Of a DNA stretch of 64,000 nucleotides, positions 39,243-51,275 are shown piece by piece. The stretch covers positions 1 through 64,000 of the forward strand of contig NZ_MDEQ02000015.1 of assembly GCF_001883705.2 (NCBI RefSeq). Direction: 5' to 3'. Source of the stretch: Burkholderia catarinensis (GTDB taxonomy: Bacteria; Pseudomonadota; Gammaproteobacteria; Burkholderiales; Burkholderiaceae). The notes beneath the pieces are model-generated. The model ran no database searches, was not told the DNA's origin, and saw only the letters and a program-made list of their open reading frames with translations. Each line of letters starts with the position of its first letter. The stretch's first letter is position 1. The translations under genes and the position numbers were made by a program.

Positions 39243-40169
39243 TCAGCGCGCGTTCACTCGTCGCGTCGCGTCCACCGCTTCGCCGCCGGCCGGCAGGATG
39301 CACGCGAGGAACGCGTCGATCGCCGGGCTCTGGCGGCGCGCCTTCAGGTAGTACACGTATTCGTCGATCGTCGTGTCGACGCCGCGCAGCGCGATCACAC
39401 GCAGGTCCGGATGGCGCTCGGCCTCGCCGAGCGGAAACAGGCTGCCGCCCACGCCGTGCAGGATCGCCTCGCGGATCGCTTCGCGGCTGCCGATCTCGGC
39501 CACCGATACGGCCGCGACGCCGGCCGTCGCGAGGATCGTCTCGGTGCAGCGGCGCGTGACCGAGCCTTCCTCGCGAATCAGAAGCCGCACGTCGGCGAGC
39601 TGCACCGGATCGATCGCGTCGAAACGCGCGAGCGGATGGGTGCGATGCACGACGAGCACGAGCGGATCGGTCGAGATCACCTTGCGTTCGAGCCCTTCGG
39701 TGTCGTTGCGCTGCGACGAGACGGCGAGATCGATGCGGAATTCCTGCAGCGCCTGCAGGATTTCCTCGGAGTTGCCGATCCGGCAGGTGAGCGCGATCGA
39801 CGGATGCGCGTTCGAGAAGCGGCCGACCGCGTTCATGATGTAGTACGGCCCCGTCGCGCCGATCCGCAGATGGCCCTCGAACAGGCCGCCGACGTTGCGC
39901 AGCATGATGTCGGCCTGCGCCTCGAGCGCGATCATCTTCTCGACGAGCGGCAGCAGCTCGACGCCCGTCTCGGTGACCTCGAGCTTGCGGCCGCTGCGGT
40001 AGAACAGCTCGACGCCGTACACCTGCTCGACCTGCCGGATCTGCGCGGCAATGGTCGGCTGGCTCACGCCGAGATGGCGCGCGGCGCGCGTGATGCTGCC
40101 CTGCCGGACGGTCGCGTGGAACGCCTTCAGCTGATCGAACACGACTCGGCTTCTCCCCCCCCTCTTCAT
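39243..40169 (-). CDS. LysR-type regulator, probably of aminophosphonate catabolism
   Basis: 308 residues. The N-terminal winged helix ('FDQLKAFHATVRQGSITRAA', 'LGVSQPTIAAQIRQVE') and the LysR substrate domain ('GHLRIGATGPYYIMNAVGRF') are clear. The sequence resembles the LysR subgroup found with 2-aminoethylphosphonate gene clusters, and a phn cluster lies 3 kb away, so that role is inferred. It is divergent from the phospholipase C gene and could control it too. The start may be GTG at residue 9 or 10. Confidence 0.82.
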   Translation of the reverse strand: MKRGGRSRVVFDQLKAFHATVRQGSITRAARHLGVSQPTIAAQIRQVEQVYGVELFYRSGRKLEVTETGVELLPLVEKMIALEAQADIMLRNVGGLFEGHLRIGATGPYYIMNAVGRFSNAHPSIALTCRIGNSEEILQALQEFRIDLAVSSQRNDTEGLERKVISTDPLVLVVHRTHPLARFDAIDPVQLADVRLLIREEGSVTRRCTETILATAGVAAVSVAEIGSREAIREAILHGVGGSLFPLGEAERHPDLRVIALRGVDTTIDEYVYYLKARRQSPAIDAFLACILPAGGEAVDATRRVNAR

Positions 40170-40374
40170 CGCGCGTCAGCGTAGCGCAGGCGTGTGTCGG
40201 CCGCATGAAACGCGCGTCGTGCGCCGCTTCGAAAAAAAACTGGGGGTCACCAAAAGAAACCTGCGGTAACCGGTCACGGCTAGGACACGCCGGTGCGGGG
40301 TAATAGCGGCAACGCACCGACCGCCGGCCCCGCTTGACCGGCGCCTCACTCCTACCGACAACAGGGTTCTCTTC

Positions 40375-42546
40375 ATGTCCTCGAACAATCGACGCGATTT
40401 CCTGCGCCTCGCCGCGCAGTCGGCCGGCGCGATGGCCGCCTACGCCGGCTTCCCGCCCGCGATCCGCAACGCGTTGGCGATGCCGGCCGCCTACCGCACC
40501 GGCACGATCCGCGACGTCGAACACGTCGTGATCTTCATGCAGGAAAACCGTTCGTTCGACCATTACTTCGGCGGGCTGCGCGGCGTGCGCGGTTTCAACG
40601 ACCCGCGCCCGCACCTGTTGCCGAGCGGCGCACCGGTGTGGCAGCAGCCGCCGGCGTCGGTGTTCACGAAGAACTACCATTCGCGCGGCCTCGATCCTTC
40701 GGCGCCGTACGTGCTGCCGTTCTACCTCGATCCGAAGCAGACGACCGAATTCCAGCCGGGCACCAACCACGGCTGGAGCAGCGGCCACCTGTCCTGGAAC
40801 AACGGCCAGTGGGACCAGTGGGTGAACCAGAAGCAGGACGTGCTGACGATGGGCTACCTGAAGCGCCAGGACCTTACGTACCACTACGCACTGGCCGATG
40901 CGTTCACGATCTGCGATTCGTACTTCTGCTCCGCGCACGCCGACACGGCGCCGAACCGCATCTATCTGTGGACCGGCACGATCGACCCGCTCAACCGCTA
41001 CGGCGCGCAGCCGAACGGCCCCGGCATCGGCGAGCGCAACAACGTGAACGGCTACACATGGACGACCTATGCCGAACGCCTCGAGGACGCGAAGATCAGC
41101 TGGAAGCTGTACCAGGGCGGTACGGGCATCCCGGGCGACCCGACCGACAACTACACCGACAACTCGCTGATGTTCTTCAAGCGCTTCCAGGTGAAGGAAG
41201 GCGCGAGCGGCCCGCTGGTCGACAAGGGCGCGTCGAACCACACGCTGGCCGAGCTGAAGGCCGACGTGCAGGCGAACAACCTGCCGCAGGTGTCGTGGAT
41301 CGTGTCGCCGTACAAGTACAGCGAGCACCCGCAGGCGTCGCCGACCGACGGCGCGTTCTACATCAACATGGTGCTCGAGGCGCTGACGTCGAACCCCGAG
41401 GTGTGGGCGAAGACGGTGTTCATCCTCAACTACGACGAGAACGACGGGCTGTTCGACCACGTCGTGCCGCCGGTGCCGCCGGTGACGAGCGGCGTGGGCG
41501 GGCAGGGCATCGTGTCGCCGGACCTGCTGTCGACTCTCGGCGACGAGCTGCTCGACCTGAACAAGTACCCGGGCGAGATGAGCCCGCTCGTGCCGGGCGC
41601 GGACCCGGGCGGCCTCCAGCCGATCGGCCTCGGGCCGCGCGTGCCGCTGATCATCATCTCGCCGTGGACGAAGGGCGGCTGGGTCTGCTCGGAGACGTTC
41701 GACCATACATCGGTGCTGCGTTTCCTCGAAGCGCGGTTCGGCGTGAAGGAGCCGAACATCAGCGCATGGCGCCGGTCGATCTGCGGCGACCTCACGTCGG
41801 CGTTCGACTTCTCCGCGCGCCCCGACACGCGTACGGTGAGCTTCACGGTGCCGCAGCACATCGCGACGGCCGGCCAGGCGTACCAGGTGCCCGCGCAGCA
41901 GTCGATGCCGGCGCAGGAGCCCGGCACGCGGCCCGCGCGTGCGCTGCCGTACGAGTTGTTCGTGCACAGCCGCGTGGGCGCGCATGACGACACCGTATCG
42001 CTCGACTTCGCGAACACCGGCGACGCGGGCGCGGCGCTCTACGTGTACGACCGCCGCAACCCGGCGACGCCGGCGCGCCGCTATGCGGTGTCCGCGCACG
42101 ATCGCTTCGTCGACACGTGGAGCACGTCGGCCGCGCGCGGCGACTATCATCTCGCGGCATACGGCCCGAACGGCTATCTGTGCGAGTTCCAGGGCAACAC
42201 GCGGCTCGTGGCGGACGGCCGTCACGCGAACCTCGAAGCGAAGATCGGCTACGACGTACGCAACCGCCACGTGTACCTGCAACTGCGCAACAGCGGGCGC
42301 GCGGCATGCAGCGTGACGGTCGACAACGCGTACAGCCATGCGCATGCACGCACCTATACGCTGGAGCCGGGCGAGCGCGTCGAGGATCACTTCGAGCTGT
42401 CGTCGAGCCACGGCTGGTACGATCTGACGATCACCGCGACGACGCTGCGCGGCGGCGACGACAAGGTTGTGCGCCGCTTCGCGGGCCACGTCGAGACGGG
42501 CCAGCCGAGCCACAGCGATCCGGGGCCGGTGAAGCACACGGCCTGA
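40375..42546 (+). CDS. plcN: Tat-exported phospholipase C, phosphocholine-specific
   Basis: 723 residues. The N-terminus 'NNRRDFLRLAAQSAGAMAAY' is a twin-arginine signal. The catalytic phosphoesterase domain begins 'VVIFMQENRSFDHYFG', the family hallmark, and has 'NYDENDGLFDHV' further on. The C-terminal ~200 residues form two DUF756-like beta domains ('YELFVHSRVGAHDDTVSLDF'). It hydrolyses phosphatidylcholine, releasing phosphocholine, and supplies phosphorus and choline. Burkholderia carry several such PLCs; hemolytic or not cannot be told here. Confidence 0.92.
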   Translation: MSSNNRRDFLRLAAQSAGAMAAYAGFPPAIRNALAMPAAYRTGTIRDVEHVVIFMQENRSFDHYFGGLRGVRGFNDPRPHLLPSGAPVWQQPPASVFTKNYHSRGLDPSAPYVLPFYLDPKQTTEFQPGTNHGWSSGHLSWNNGQWDQWVNQKQDVLTMGYLKRQDLTYHYALADAFTICDSYFCSAHADTAPNRIYLWTGTIDPLNRYGAQPNGPGIGERNNVNGYTWTTYAERLEDAKISWKLYQGGTGIPGDPTDNYTDNSLMFFKRFQVKEGASGPLVDKGASNHTLAELKADVQANNLPQVSWIVSPYKYSEHPQASPTDGAFYINMVLEALTSNPEVWAKTVFILNYDENDGLFDHVVPPVPPVTSGVGGQGIVSPDLLSTLGDELLDLNKYPGEMSPLVPGADPGGLQPIGLGPRVPLIIISPWTKGGWVCSETFDHTSVLRFLEARFGVKEPNISAWRRSICGDLTSAFDFSARPDTRTVSFTVPQHIATAGQAYQVPAQQSMPAQEPGTRPARALPYELFVHSRVGAHDDTVSLDFANTGDAGAALYVYDRRNPATPARRYAVSAHDRFVDTWSTSAARGDYHLAAYGPNGYLCEFQGNTRLVADGRHANLEAKIGYDVRNRHVYLQLRNSGRAACSVTVDNAYSHAHARTYTLEPGERVEDHFELSSSHGWYDLTITATTLRGGDDKVVRRFAGHVETGQPSHSDPGPVKHTA

Positions 42547-42652
42547 CGGCCGGCATGCGTCGCGCGGTTCGGGCACGGGGCGCCCGCCGCGCGGCCGCTG
42601 CATTCCGGCTGCATTCCGGTAGGCGGAATTGGCTTTTGGAAACTGAAAACTG

Positions 42653-42682
42653 TTGACGATGTGTCGGGCCGAGGGTTATACA
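42653..42682 (+). promoter_or_regulatory. Promoter of the gntR-type gene
   Basis: TTGACG (42653-42658) and TATACA (42677-42682) with an 18-base spacer. It overlaps the upstream in-frame extension of the gene, which supports the downstream start at 42743. Confidence 0.6.
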
Positions 42683-42742
42683 AGGATCATTCGCCGATAT
42701 GGCGCCCTCGATTTCTACCGCAGCCTCGCTGCCTGCCCGACC

Positions 42743-43471
42743 ATGACTGCCCCGAACGCGCTCAGCGCCATCGAACTCCTGCAAAGCCAGTCGCTCGCGA
42801 TGATTGTCCAGGACATGCTCGAGCGCGCGATCGTCTCCGGCGAATACGCGCCCGGCGAGAAGCTCAACGAAGTCGAGATCGCGACCAGGCTGAACGTATC
42901 GCGCGGCCCCGTGCGCGAAGCGTTCCGCGCGCTCGAACAGGCCGGCCTGCTGCGCAACGAGAAGAACCGCGGCGTGACCGTGCGCGTCGTGCCGCTGCGC
43001 GAGGCCGAGGAGATCTACGAAGTGCGCGCGATGCTCGACGAGTCGGTCGCGCGCGCGCTCGCGAAGCGCATCTCGCCCGATACGCTGAAAGTGCTGAAGG
43101 GCATCATCCAGTCGATGAAGGACGCCGCGAAGACGCACGACGTCACGCGCTATACCGAGCTGAACGTGCAGTTCCACGACGCGATGGTCGTCGGCGTCGG
43201 TAATACGCACCTCACCGACACCTACCGCCGGCTCGTGCGCCAGCTCGGCCTGCTGCGCCAGGCTGCGATCGAGGCCGAGGAGGATGCGATCGCGGTGTCC
43301 GCGGCCGAGCACGACAAGATCGTGCAGGCGCTCGCGGGCGGCGACGAGAAGAAGGCCGTCGCACTCGTGCGCGAGCACGTCGCGCACGGTCTCGCACGGA
43401 TGCGCCGCACGCACGAGCAGGGGCTGCCGGCGACGGGCAAGGCGGCGCGGGAGAAAACCGCGCGCGCGTAA
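42743..43471 (+). CDS. GntR-family regulator of phosphonate use (PhnR-like)
   Basis: 242 residues. The GntR winged helix is seen in 'GEYAPGEKLNEVEIATRLNV' and 'SRGPVREAFRALEQAGL', followed by an FCD-type helical ligand domain ('DTLKVLKGIIQSM', 'YTELNVQFHDAMV', 'EHDKIVQALAGGD'). It resembles the 'phosphonate utilization associated' GntR group. Position at the head of the phn cluster supports that. A terminator follows at 43508. Confidence 0.85.
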   Translation: MTAPNALSAIELLQSQSLAMIVQDMLERAIVSGEYAPGEKLNEVEIATRLNVSRGPVREAFRALEQAGLLRNEKNRGVTVRVVPLREAEEIYEVRAMLDESVARALAKRISPDTLKVLKGIIQSMKDAAKTHDVTRYTELNVQFHDAMVVGVGNTHLTDTYRRLVRQLGLLRQAAIEAEEDAIAVSAAEHDKIVQALAGGDEKKAVALVREHVAHGLARMRRTHEQGLPATGKAAREKTARA

Positions 43472-43507
43472 GGCCGGCAAGGCCCACGCGGCAGCCGCAC
43501 AAAAGCC

Positions 43508-43536
43508 AAGGGACGCTTCGCAGCGTCCCTTTTGCT
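43508..43536. terminator. Terminator between gntR-type gene and FAD oxidoreductase gene
   Basis: 'aagggacgct' and 'agcgtccctt' form a 10-bp stem with a 4-nt loop, followed by T-rich sequence. The genes on both sides converge on it, so it probably serves both. Confidence 0.8.
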
Positions 43537-43560
43537 TTGCGTCGTCAGGCCGACGCGTCG

Positions 43561-44949
43561 TCACGCCTTGTCGGCTTTCCCGGCCGCGCTCGCGAATTTC
43601 GCGAGCCACGTATCGACGGCCGCCGGCCGCCGGCTCTCGTCCTCCGCGCGCTCCTTGCGGCGGATCGCATTGCGCACGACGTGCGCGCCGACATAGCGGA
43701 TCGGCTCCGGCGGGAAATGGCCGAGCGGGCCGCGCACGATCGGGCTGCGCGTCCACGCGTTGTCGAGGCCGAGCACGAGCGACGACAGGATCTGCCCGCC
43801 CATGTAGGTCGGCCCGACGCCGTTGCCCGAATAGCCGAAGCCGTAGAACACGTTCGGCGCATCGTCGAGGCGGCCGAAGAACGGGAAGCCCGTCACCGAA
43901 CGATCCGACGGCCCGTTCCAGCTCGCGGTGACCGGTACGCCCGCGAGCGACGGGAAGAATTCGCGCAGGCTGTGCGTGAGCTGTGCCTCGTACGGCGAAC
44001 GCCGGTCGAACACGGGCGCGATGCGGCTGCGCCACGAGAACGTATTGCCGCCCTTGCCGAGCATCAGCCGCCCGTCGGCCGTCGTGCGGTAGTAGTAGAC
44101 GAAGATCCGCGAATCGAGCACCGACACACCGTCCACGAGCCCGGTTTTCTCGAGCAGCTCGGGACACTTCTCGGTGATGACCATGTCGCTCGACACGACC
44201 GCGATCGTGCGCTCGAACTGCGGGAAACGGCTCGCCATCCACGCGTTGATCGCGAACACGAGCTTGCCCGCGCTCACGCTGCCGGACGGCGTGCGAACGA
44301 CGGCCGGCTGCCCGGGCGTGAAGTCGAGCATCGGCGTGCGCTCGTAGATCCGGATGCCCATCGCGAGCGCGACGCGGCGCAGCCCGCGCACGAGCTTGCC
44401 GGGATGCACGGTCGCGGCGATCGGCGAGTAGACGCCGTCGAGATTGCGCGCGGAACCCGAGCGGCGCGCGACTTCGGCGGGCGGCAGCGGCTCGTAGCTA
44501 TGGATGCCGCACGCGGCGAGCGCGTCGAGCACCGGCGCGAGCGTGCCGACCTGCGCGCGCGACGTCGCGGTGTACAGCGTGCCGTCGAGCCGCAGTTCGG
44601 CATCGATGTCATGCGCGCGGCAGAAATCGGCGATGTGCTGGACGGCTGCTTCGGATGCCTTCACGAGCCGGATCGCCTCGGCTTCGCCGAACAGGCGCCG
44701 CAGCGTCAGGAATTTCGCGGACCACGTGAGCAGGCAGCCGCCGTTGCGGCCGCTCGCGCCGGCGCCGCACAGGTCGGCCTCGAGGATCGCGATGTCGAGC
44801 GCGGGGTTGTGCTGCTTCGCCTGGATCGCGGTCCAGAGCCCGGTGAAGCCGCCGCCGACGATGCAGACGTCGGCCTGCGTCGCACCTTGCAGCGCGGGGG
44901 CGAGATCGCCGTCGTTGAACAGCGCTTGTTCGATCCAGAAGGGGCGCAT
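43561..44949 (-). CDS. FAD-dependent aminophosphonate oxidoreductase
   Basis: 462 residues, DAO-type flavoenzyme. The FAD site 'ADVCIVGGGFTGLWTAIQA' lies near residue 30, then 'GRNGGCLLTW' and the C-terminal 'DRSVTGFPFFGRLDD', 'GFGYSGNGVGPTYMGGQIL'. It matches the family annotated as putative aminophosphonate oxidoreductase, some members of which oxidise 2-aminoethylphosphonate or its N-methyl form to phosphonoacetaldehyde. It neighbours phnA-phnY and a broken phnW, so it could supply the first step. The start (44949, or 44985) is uncertain. Confidence 0.88.
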   Translation of the reverse strand: MRPFWIEQALFNDGDLAPALQGATQADVCIVGGGFTGLWTAIQAKQHNPALDIAILEADLCGAGASGRNGGCLLTWSAKFLTLRRLFGEAEAIRLVKASEAAVQHIADFCRAHDIDAELRLDGTLYTATSRAQVGTLAPVLDALAACGIHSYEPLPPAEVARRSGSARNLDGVYSPIAATVHPGKLVRGLRRVALAMGIRIYERTPMLDFTPGQPAVVRTPSGSVSAGKLVFAINAWMASRFPQFERTIAVVSSDMVITEKCPELLEKTGLVDGVSVLDSRIFVYYYRTTADGRLMLGKGGNTFSWRSRIAPVFDRRSPYEAQLTHSLREFFPSLAGVPVTASWNGPSDRSVTGFPFFGRLDDAPNVFYGFGYSGNGVGPTYMGGQILSSLVLGLDNAWTRSPIVRGPLGHFPPEPIRYVGAHVVRNAIRRKERAEDESRRPAAVDTWLAKFASAAGKADKA

Positions 44950-45050
44950 CGGATGGTTCGTCAATAAGAGTCGGGGCCGCGCCATGCACGGCGGAAAACC
45001 TGGCGGCCGCGTGCGCACTCGCGTGCGGCCAGATGCATCGCGTGACGTCG

Positions 45051-45345
45051 TCAGGCCGCCGCTTCGGCCGACACGCGGCGCACGCCCGTCGCGCGCAGCG
45101 TGTCGGCGATCGCGGCGACGGCGCCCGGAATGCCGGCTTCACCGAAGTGGCCGATGCAGCCGACACGGAACGTCTCGACTTCGGTCAGCTTGCCCGGATA
45201 CGGAATGTAGCCGCGCTTTTTGACCTCCTGATAAAACCGCTTGAAATCGTAGTTCGGATCGTCCGGCGCATGGAACGTGACGATGATCGGCGCCTGGATC
45301 GCCGGGTCGAGGAACGGCCGGAAGCCGAGCGCGCCGGCCGCTGCC
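45051..45345 (-). pseudogene. phnW: 2-Aminoethylphosphonate-pyruvate transaminase, C-terminal remnant
   Basis: The last ~95 codons encode 'LGFRPFLDP', '[20 protein letters not shown]' and '[17 protein letters not shown]', which match the C-terminus of PhnW aminotransferases (normally ~360-370 residues). The frame continues upstream to 45515 but with unrelated sequence, and the PLP-lysine domain is absent. The gene is therefore 5'-deleted and cannot make an active enzyme. The boundary near 45345 is approximate. A full copy elsewhere in the genome is possible. Confidence 0.85.
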
Positions 45346-45433
45346 CACCCGTTGAAACGCTTGCATACCGGCACTTCATTCACCTTCGGACCCCTTGACT
45401 GTGGCGCCGCGGCACGCGGCGGATGAGTGGTGA

Positions 45434-46831
<1,398 letters not shown>

Positions 46832-46860
46832 TGCGCACGCATCCGCAAGGGGACACACTC

Positions 46861-48315
46861 ATGAACGCCATTGCAGCATCGACGGCCGTCCGCGAGATTC
46901 GTCGCGAAGCACTGCGAATCGACGGCGAACGGATTCATCGGGATGCGGTGATCGACGTACGAAACCCGTACGATGGCTCGCTGGTCGGCACCGTGCCGAA
47001 GGCGACGCTGGACGACGTGCGGCGCGCCTTCGCGGTCGCGCACGCATACCGGCCGACGCTCACGCGCCACGACCGCGCGGCGATCCTGCGCCGCGCGGCC
47101 GACATCGTGCGCTCGCGCACGGCTGAAATCGCGGCGCTGATCACGGCCGAAGCCGGGTTGTGCATCAAGGATTCGACGTACGAAGCGGGCCGCGTGGCCG
47201 ACGTGCTGACGTTCGGCGCCGGTGAAGTGCTGAAGGACGACGGGCAGATCTTCTCGTGCGACCTGACGCCGCACGGCAAGAAACGCCGCGTGTACACGCA
47301 GCGCGATCCGCTGCTCGGCGTGATCTCGGCGATCACGCCGTTCAATCACCCGATGAACCAGGTCGCGCACAAGATCGTGCCGTCGATCGCGACCAACAAC
47401 CGGATCGTCGTGAAGCCGTCGGAGAAGGTGCCGCTGTCGTGCTACCTGTTCGCGGACATCCTGTATGAAGCGGGCCTGCCGCCGCAGATGCTGCAGGTGC
47501 TGACCGGCGACCCGAAGGAAATCGCCGACGAGCTGATCACGAACCCGGCGATCGACCTGATCACGTTCACCGGCGGCGTCTCGATCGGCAAGTCGATCGC
47601 GTCGCGGATGGGCTACCGGCGCGCGGTGCTCGAACTCGGCGGCAACGATCCGATCATCGTGATGGAAGACGCCGATCTCGACGAAGCGAGCACGCTCGCG
47701 GTGTCGGGTTCGTACAAGAACTCGGGGCAGCGCTGCACCGCGATCAAGCGGATGCTCGTGCACGAGGCGGTGGCCGATCGCTTCACCGAACTCGTGGTCG
47801 AGAAGACGCGTGCATGGTCGTACGGGAATCCGGCCGACCCGTCGGTCGACATGGGCACCGTGATCGACGAAGCGGCCGCGAAGTTCTGCGAGCAGCAGGT
47901 GAATGACGCGATCGCGCGCGGCGCGCGGCTCTTGGTCGGCAACGTGCGCGACGGCGCGCTGTATTCTCCGACGGTGATCGATCGCGTGACGCCCGACATG
48001 CCGCTCGTGAAGTATGAAACCTTCGGCCCCGTATCGCCGATCATGCGCTTTCGCGACATCGACGAGGCGATCCGGATGTCGAACAGCACCGACTATGCGC
48101 TGTCGTCGTCGGTGTGCACGAACCGCTTCGACACCATCACGCGCTTCATCACCGAGCTGGAAGTCGGCAGCGTGAACGTGCGCGAGGTGCCGGGCTACCG
48201 GCTCGAACTGACGCCGTTCGGCGGCGTGAAGGATTCGGGGCTCGGCTACAAGGAAGGCGTGCAGGAAGCGATGAAGAGCTTCACGAATACGAAGACGTAT
48301 TCGCTGCCGTGGTAA
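46861..48315 (+). CDS. phnY: Phosphonoacetaldehyde dehydrogenase
   Basis: 484 residues, NAD-dependent aldehyde dehydrogenase fold. The conserved 'ITPFNHPMNQVAHKI', 'VKPSEKVPLS', 'TFTGGVSIGK', 'LELGGNDPIIV' (Glu) and 'NSGQRCTAIKR' (catalytic Cys) are visible. It oxidises phosphonoacetaldehyde to phosphonoacetate, the substrate of the PhnA just upstream. 'GGGG' lies ~9 nt before the ATG. The assignment to PhnY rests on sequence pattern plus the phnA neighbour. Confidence 0.92.
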   Translation: MNAIAASTAVREIRREALRIDGERIHRDAVIDVRNPYDGSLVGTVPKATLDDVRRAFAVAHAYRPTLTRHDRAAILRRAADIVRSRTAEIAALITAEAGLCIKDSTYEAGRVADVLTFGAGEVLKDDGQIFSCDLTPHGKKRRVYTQRDPLLGVISAITPFNHPMNQVAHKIVPSIATNNRIVVKPSEKVPLSCYLFADILYEAGLPPQMLQVLTGDPKEIADELITNPAIDLITFTGGVSIGKSIASRMGYRRAVLELGGNDPIIVMEDADLDEASTLAVSGSYKNSGQRCTAIKRMLVHEAVADRFTELVVEKTRAWSYGNPADPSVDMGTVIDEAAAKFCEQQVNDAIARGARLLVGNVRDGALYSPTVIDRVTPDMPLVKYETFGPVSPIMRFRDIDEAIRMSNSTDYALSSSVCTNRFDTITRFITELEVGSVNVREVPGYRLELTPFGGVKDSGLGYKEGVQEAMKSFTNTKTYSLPW

Positions 48316-48400
48316 GCGTGGTGGCGCGCGCACGCCGCGCCGGCGGTGCGCGCCGCGATGCCACCCGGCCGTGCGTGGCCATCACGGCCACAGGCGGCGG

Positions 48401-48676
48401 TCAATCGTCGTCGTCGCCGTGACGGTGATGGCGCCAGCCTCGATGCCGGCCGTTGTCGTGCCAGCGACGGTCGCGGTATTCGCCGTAGTACGGGGCGTAG
48501 TAGGCCGGCGCAGGTTCATAGTAGACGGGCGGCGGCGCGTAGACCACCGGAGGCGGCGTTTCGATTACCGGGCCCGGCACGCCGAAGTACACGCCGACGT
48601 CGGCATGTGCGAACGCGCTTGCCGACAGGCAGGCCGCCGCGATGCCGATGACGCCGGACAACAGGATTCGCTTCAT
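48401..48676 (-). CDS. PXPV-repeat secreted protein
   Basis: 91 residues. The signal peptide 'KRILLSGVIGIAAACLSASA' precedes a Pro/Tyr-rich repeat region ('PPPVVYAPPPVYYEPAPAYY') and a basic His/Arg-rich tail ending in 'DDDD'. These features match the small PXPV-repeat proteins common in Burkholderia, of unknown function. ATG at 48676 has GAGAG upstream. Confidence 0.75.
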   Translation of the reverse strand: MKRILLSGVIGIAAACLSASAFAHADVGVYFGVPGPVIETPPPVVYAPPPVYYEPAPAYYAPYYGEYRDRRWHDNGRHRGWRHHRHGDDDD

Positions 48677-49018
48677 CTCTCTTCGCTCCGTTCGCGGCCG
48701 ACCGGCCTGCGAATAACCCACTTCATCCTGTCTCAATGGTACGTAGCGCTCACGGCGCGGGTGATACCGGGTTGTCGCTTCTGTAACTACCCGTAACGCC
48801 TCGTCGTGCCCCGCTTCCGGCAAGATTTCGTCTGACGTTGATGAGGGGTGGCCGACGCAGGCCGTCGCGACATGGTTCGCGCGTTATTCGATAGGCTCAT
48901 ATCGTTAGCCGATTTGCGTTTTTGCGGCGCTTCGACGCGTCGGTAGAATTCGCGGACCTCTCGAACGGCGCATGCGTGCCGGCGGGATGATTCTGTCCAA
49001 TCATTCGGGGTCCGCACC
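48677..49018. other. Divergent intergenic region, PXPV gene / ABC transporter
   Basis: 342 bases holding both promoters for divergent genes. I see no clear -35/-10 pair, RNA gene or palindrome here. Confidence 0.4.
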
Positions 49019-49801
49019 ATGAAATTCTTCCGCTCCATCCTGATCGTCGCAGTGCTGCAGGCCACCGCGGCAACCAGCGCGCTGGCTGCCGACGACCTGT
49101 CGCAGATCAAGTCGGCCGGCGTGTTCCGGGTCGGCACCGAAGGCACCTACGCGCCGTTCACGTACCACGACGAGACGGGCAAGCTGACGGGCTTCGACGT
49201 CGACATCGCGACCGCGATCGCGCAGCGCCTCGGCGTGAAGCCACAGTTCGTCGAAGGCAAGTGGGACGGGCTGATCGCGGGCCTCGACGTGAACCGCTAC
49301 GACGCGGTCGTCAACGAAGTGTCGATCACCGACGCACGCAAGGCGAAATACGATTTCTCGACGCCGTACATCACGTCGCACGCGGTACTGATCGTGCGCG
49401 CGGACAACACGACGATCCGCTCGTTCGACGACCTGAAAGGCAAGCGGTCGGCGAACACGCTGACGAGCAATTTCGGCAAGCTCGCAGCCGCGCATGGCGC
49501 GGACGTGGTGCCCGTGCAGGGTTTCAACGAATCGATCGACCTGCTGACGTCGGGACGAGTCGACGCGACGATCAACGATTCGCTGTCGTACCTCGATTTC
49601 CGCAAGCACAAGCCCGACGCGAAACTGAAGATCGCGGCGACCGACAAGACCGGCGCCGGCGACGCGTCCGGCGTGCTGTTGCGCAAGGGCAGCCCCGCGC
49701 TGGTGGCCGCGATCGACAAGGCGCTCGCGGACATCAAGGCGGACGGCACCTACGCGAAGATCTCGCAGAAGTACTTCGGCCGCGACGTGTCGCAGCCGTG
49801 A
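49019..49801 (+). CDS. Periplasmic amino-acid (cystine-type) binding protein
   Basis: 260 residues. Signal peptide 'KFFRSILIVAVLQATAATSA' with ALA cleavage. The mature protein has the SBP-family-3 pattern: 'FRVGTEGTYAPFTYHD', 'LTGFDVDIATAIAQRLGV', 'RYDAVVNEVSITDARK'. It delivers a polar amino acid, probably L-cystine as in FliY/TcyJ, to the permease encoded 14 nt downstream. The substrate is inferred from similarity. Confidence 0.9.
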   Translation: MKFFRSILIVAVLQATAATSALAADDLSQIKSAGVFRVGTEGTYAPFTYHDETGKLTGFDVDIATAIAQRLGVKPQFVEGKWDGLIAGLDVNRYDAVVNEVSITDARKAKYDFSTPYITSHAVLIVRADNTTIRSFDDLKGKRSANTLTSNFGKLAAAHGADVVPVQGFNESIDLLTSGRVDATINDSLSYLDFRKHKPDAKLKIAATDKTGAGDASGVLLRKGSPALVAAIDKALADIKADGTYAKISQKYFGRDVSQP

Positions 49802-49815
49802 TGCGAGGCTGAACG

Positions 49816-50492
49816 ATGCCGGCCTGGCTGAACCTGATGACGGAATCGCTGCGGCCCCTGCTTTACGCAGGGCTCGTGTTCACGGTTCCGCTCACGCTCG
49901 CGTCGTTCGCGATCGGCTTGCTGCTCGCGTTCGGCGCGGCGCTCGCGCGGCTGTTCGGGCCGCGCTGGGCGCAGGCCGCCGTACGCTTCTATATCTGGCT
50001 TTTCCGCGGCTCGCCGCTGCTCGTGCAACTGTTCGTGATCTTCTACGGATTGCCGAGCGTCGGCATCGTGCTCGATCCGCTGACGGCCGCCGTGATCGGC
50101 TTCTCGCTGAACGTCGGCGCGTACAACGCCGAGGTGATTCGCGGCGTGATCGAATCGATGCCGAAGGGGCAGTGGGAGGCGGCGTACTCGATGGCGATGA
50201 CGCGCGCGCAGGCGTTGCGCCGCGCGATCCTGCCGCAGGCTGCACGCGTGGCGCTGCCCGCGCTGTCGAATTCGTTCATTTCGCTCGTGAAGGACACGTC
50301 GCTCGCGGCCGTGCTGACGGTGCCCGAGATCTTCCAGGCCGCGCAGCGCATCGCGGCCGTGACCTACGAACCGCTGATTCTCTATACCGAAGCCGCGCTG
50401 ATCTATCTGCTGTTCAGCTCGGTGCTGTCCACGCTGCAACGCCGCCTCGAAACCCGCTTCGGCCGTCACGCGCTGTTCCAGGCGGAATTGCG

Positions 50493-50496
<4 letters not shown>
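49816..50496 (+). CDS. Amino-acid (cystine-type) ABC transporter permease
   Basis: 226 residues with five membrane segments. The His/Glu/Gln-permease signature is visible around 'WLFRGSPLLVQLFVIFYGLP' and 'NVGAYNAEVIRGVIESMPKG', followed by the EAA loop 'AYSMAMTRAQALRRAILPQA'. It overlaps the ATPase gene by 4 nt (ATGA). Forms the channel of the transporter (YecS-like). Confidence 0.93.
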
Positions 50497-51251
<755 letters not shown>

Positions 51252-51275
51252 CGCAAGTCGCGACACCGGCGACGC

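Noticed and set aside
39211-42603. 1130-codon minus-strand frame opposite plcN and across the LysR gene
   Set aside because: Composition is Arg/Val/Asp-rich shadow sequence and it overlaps two well-supported genes.
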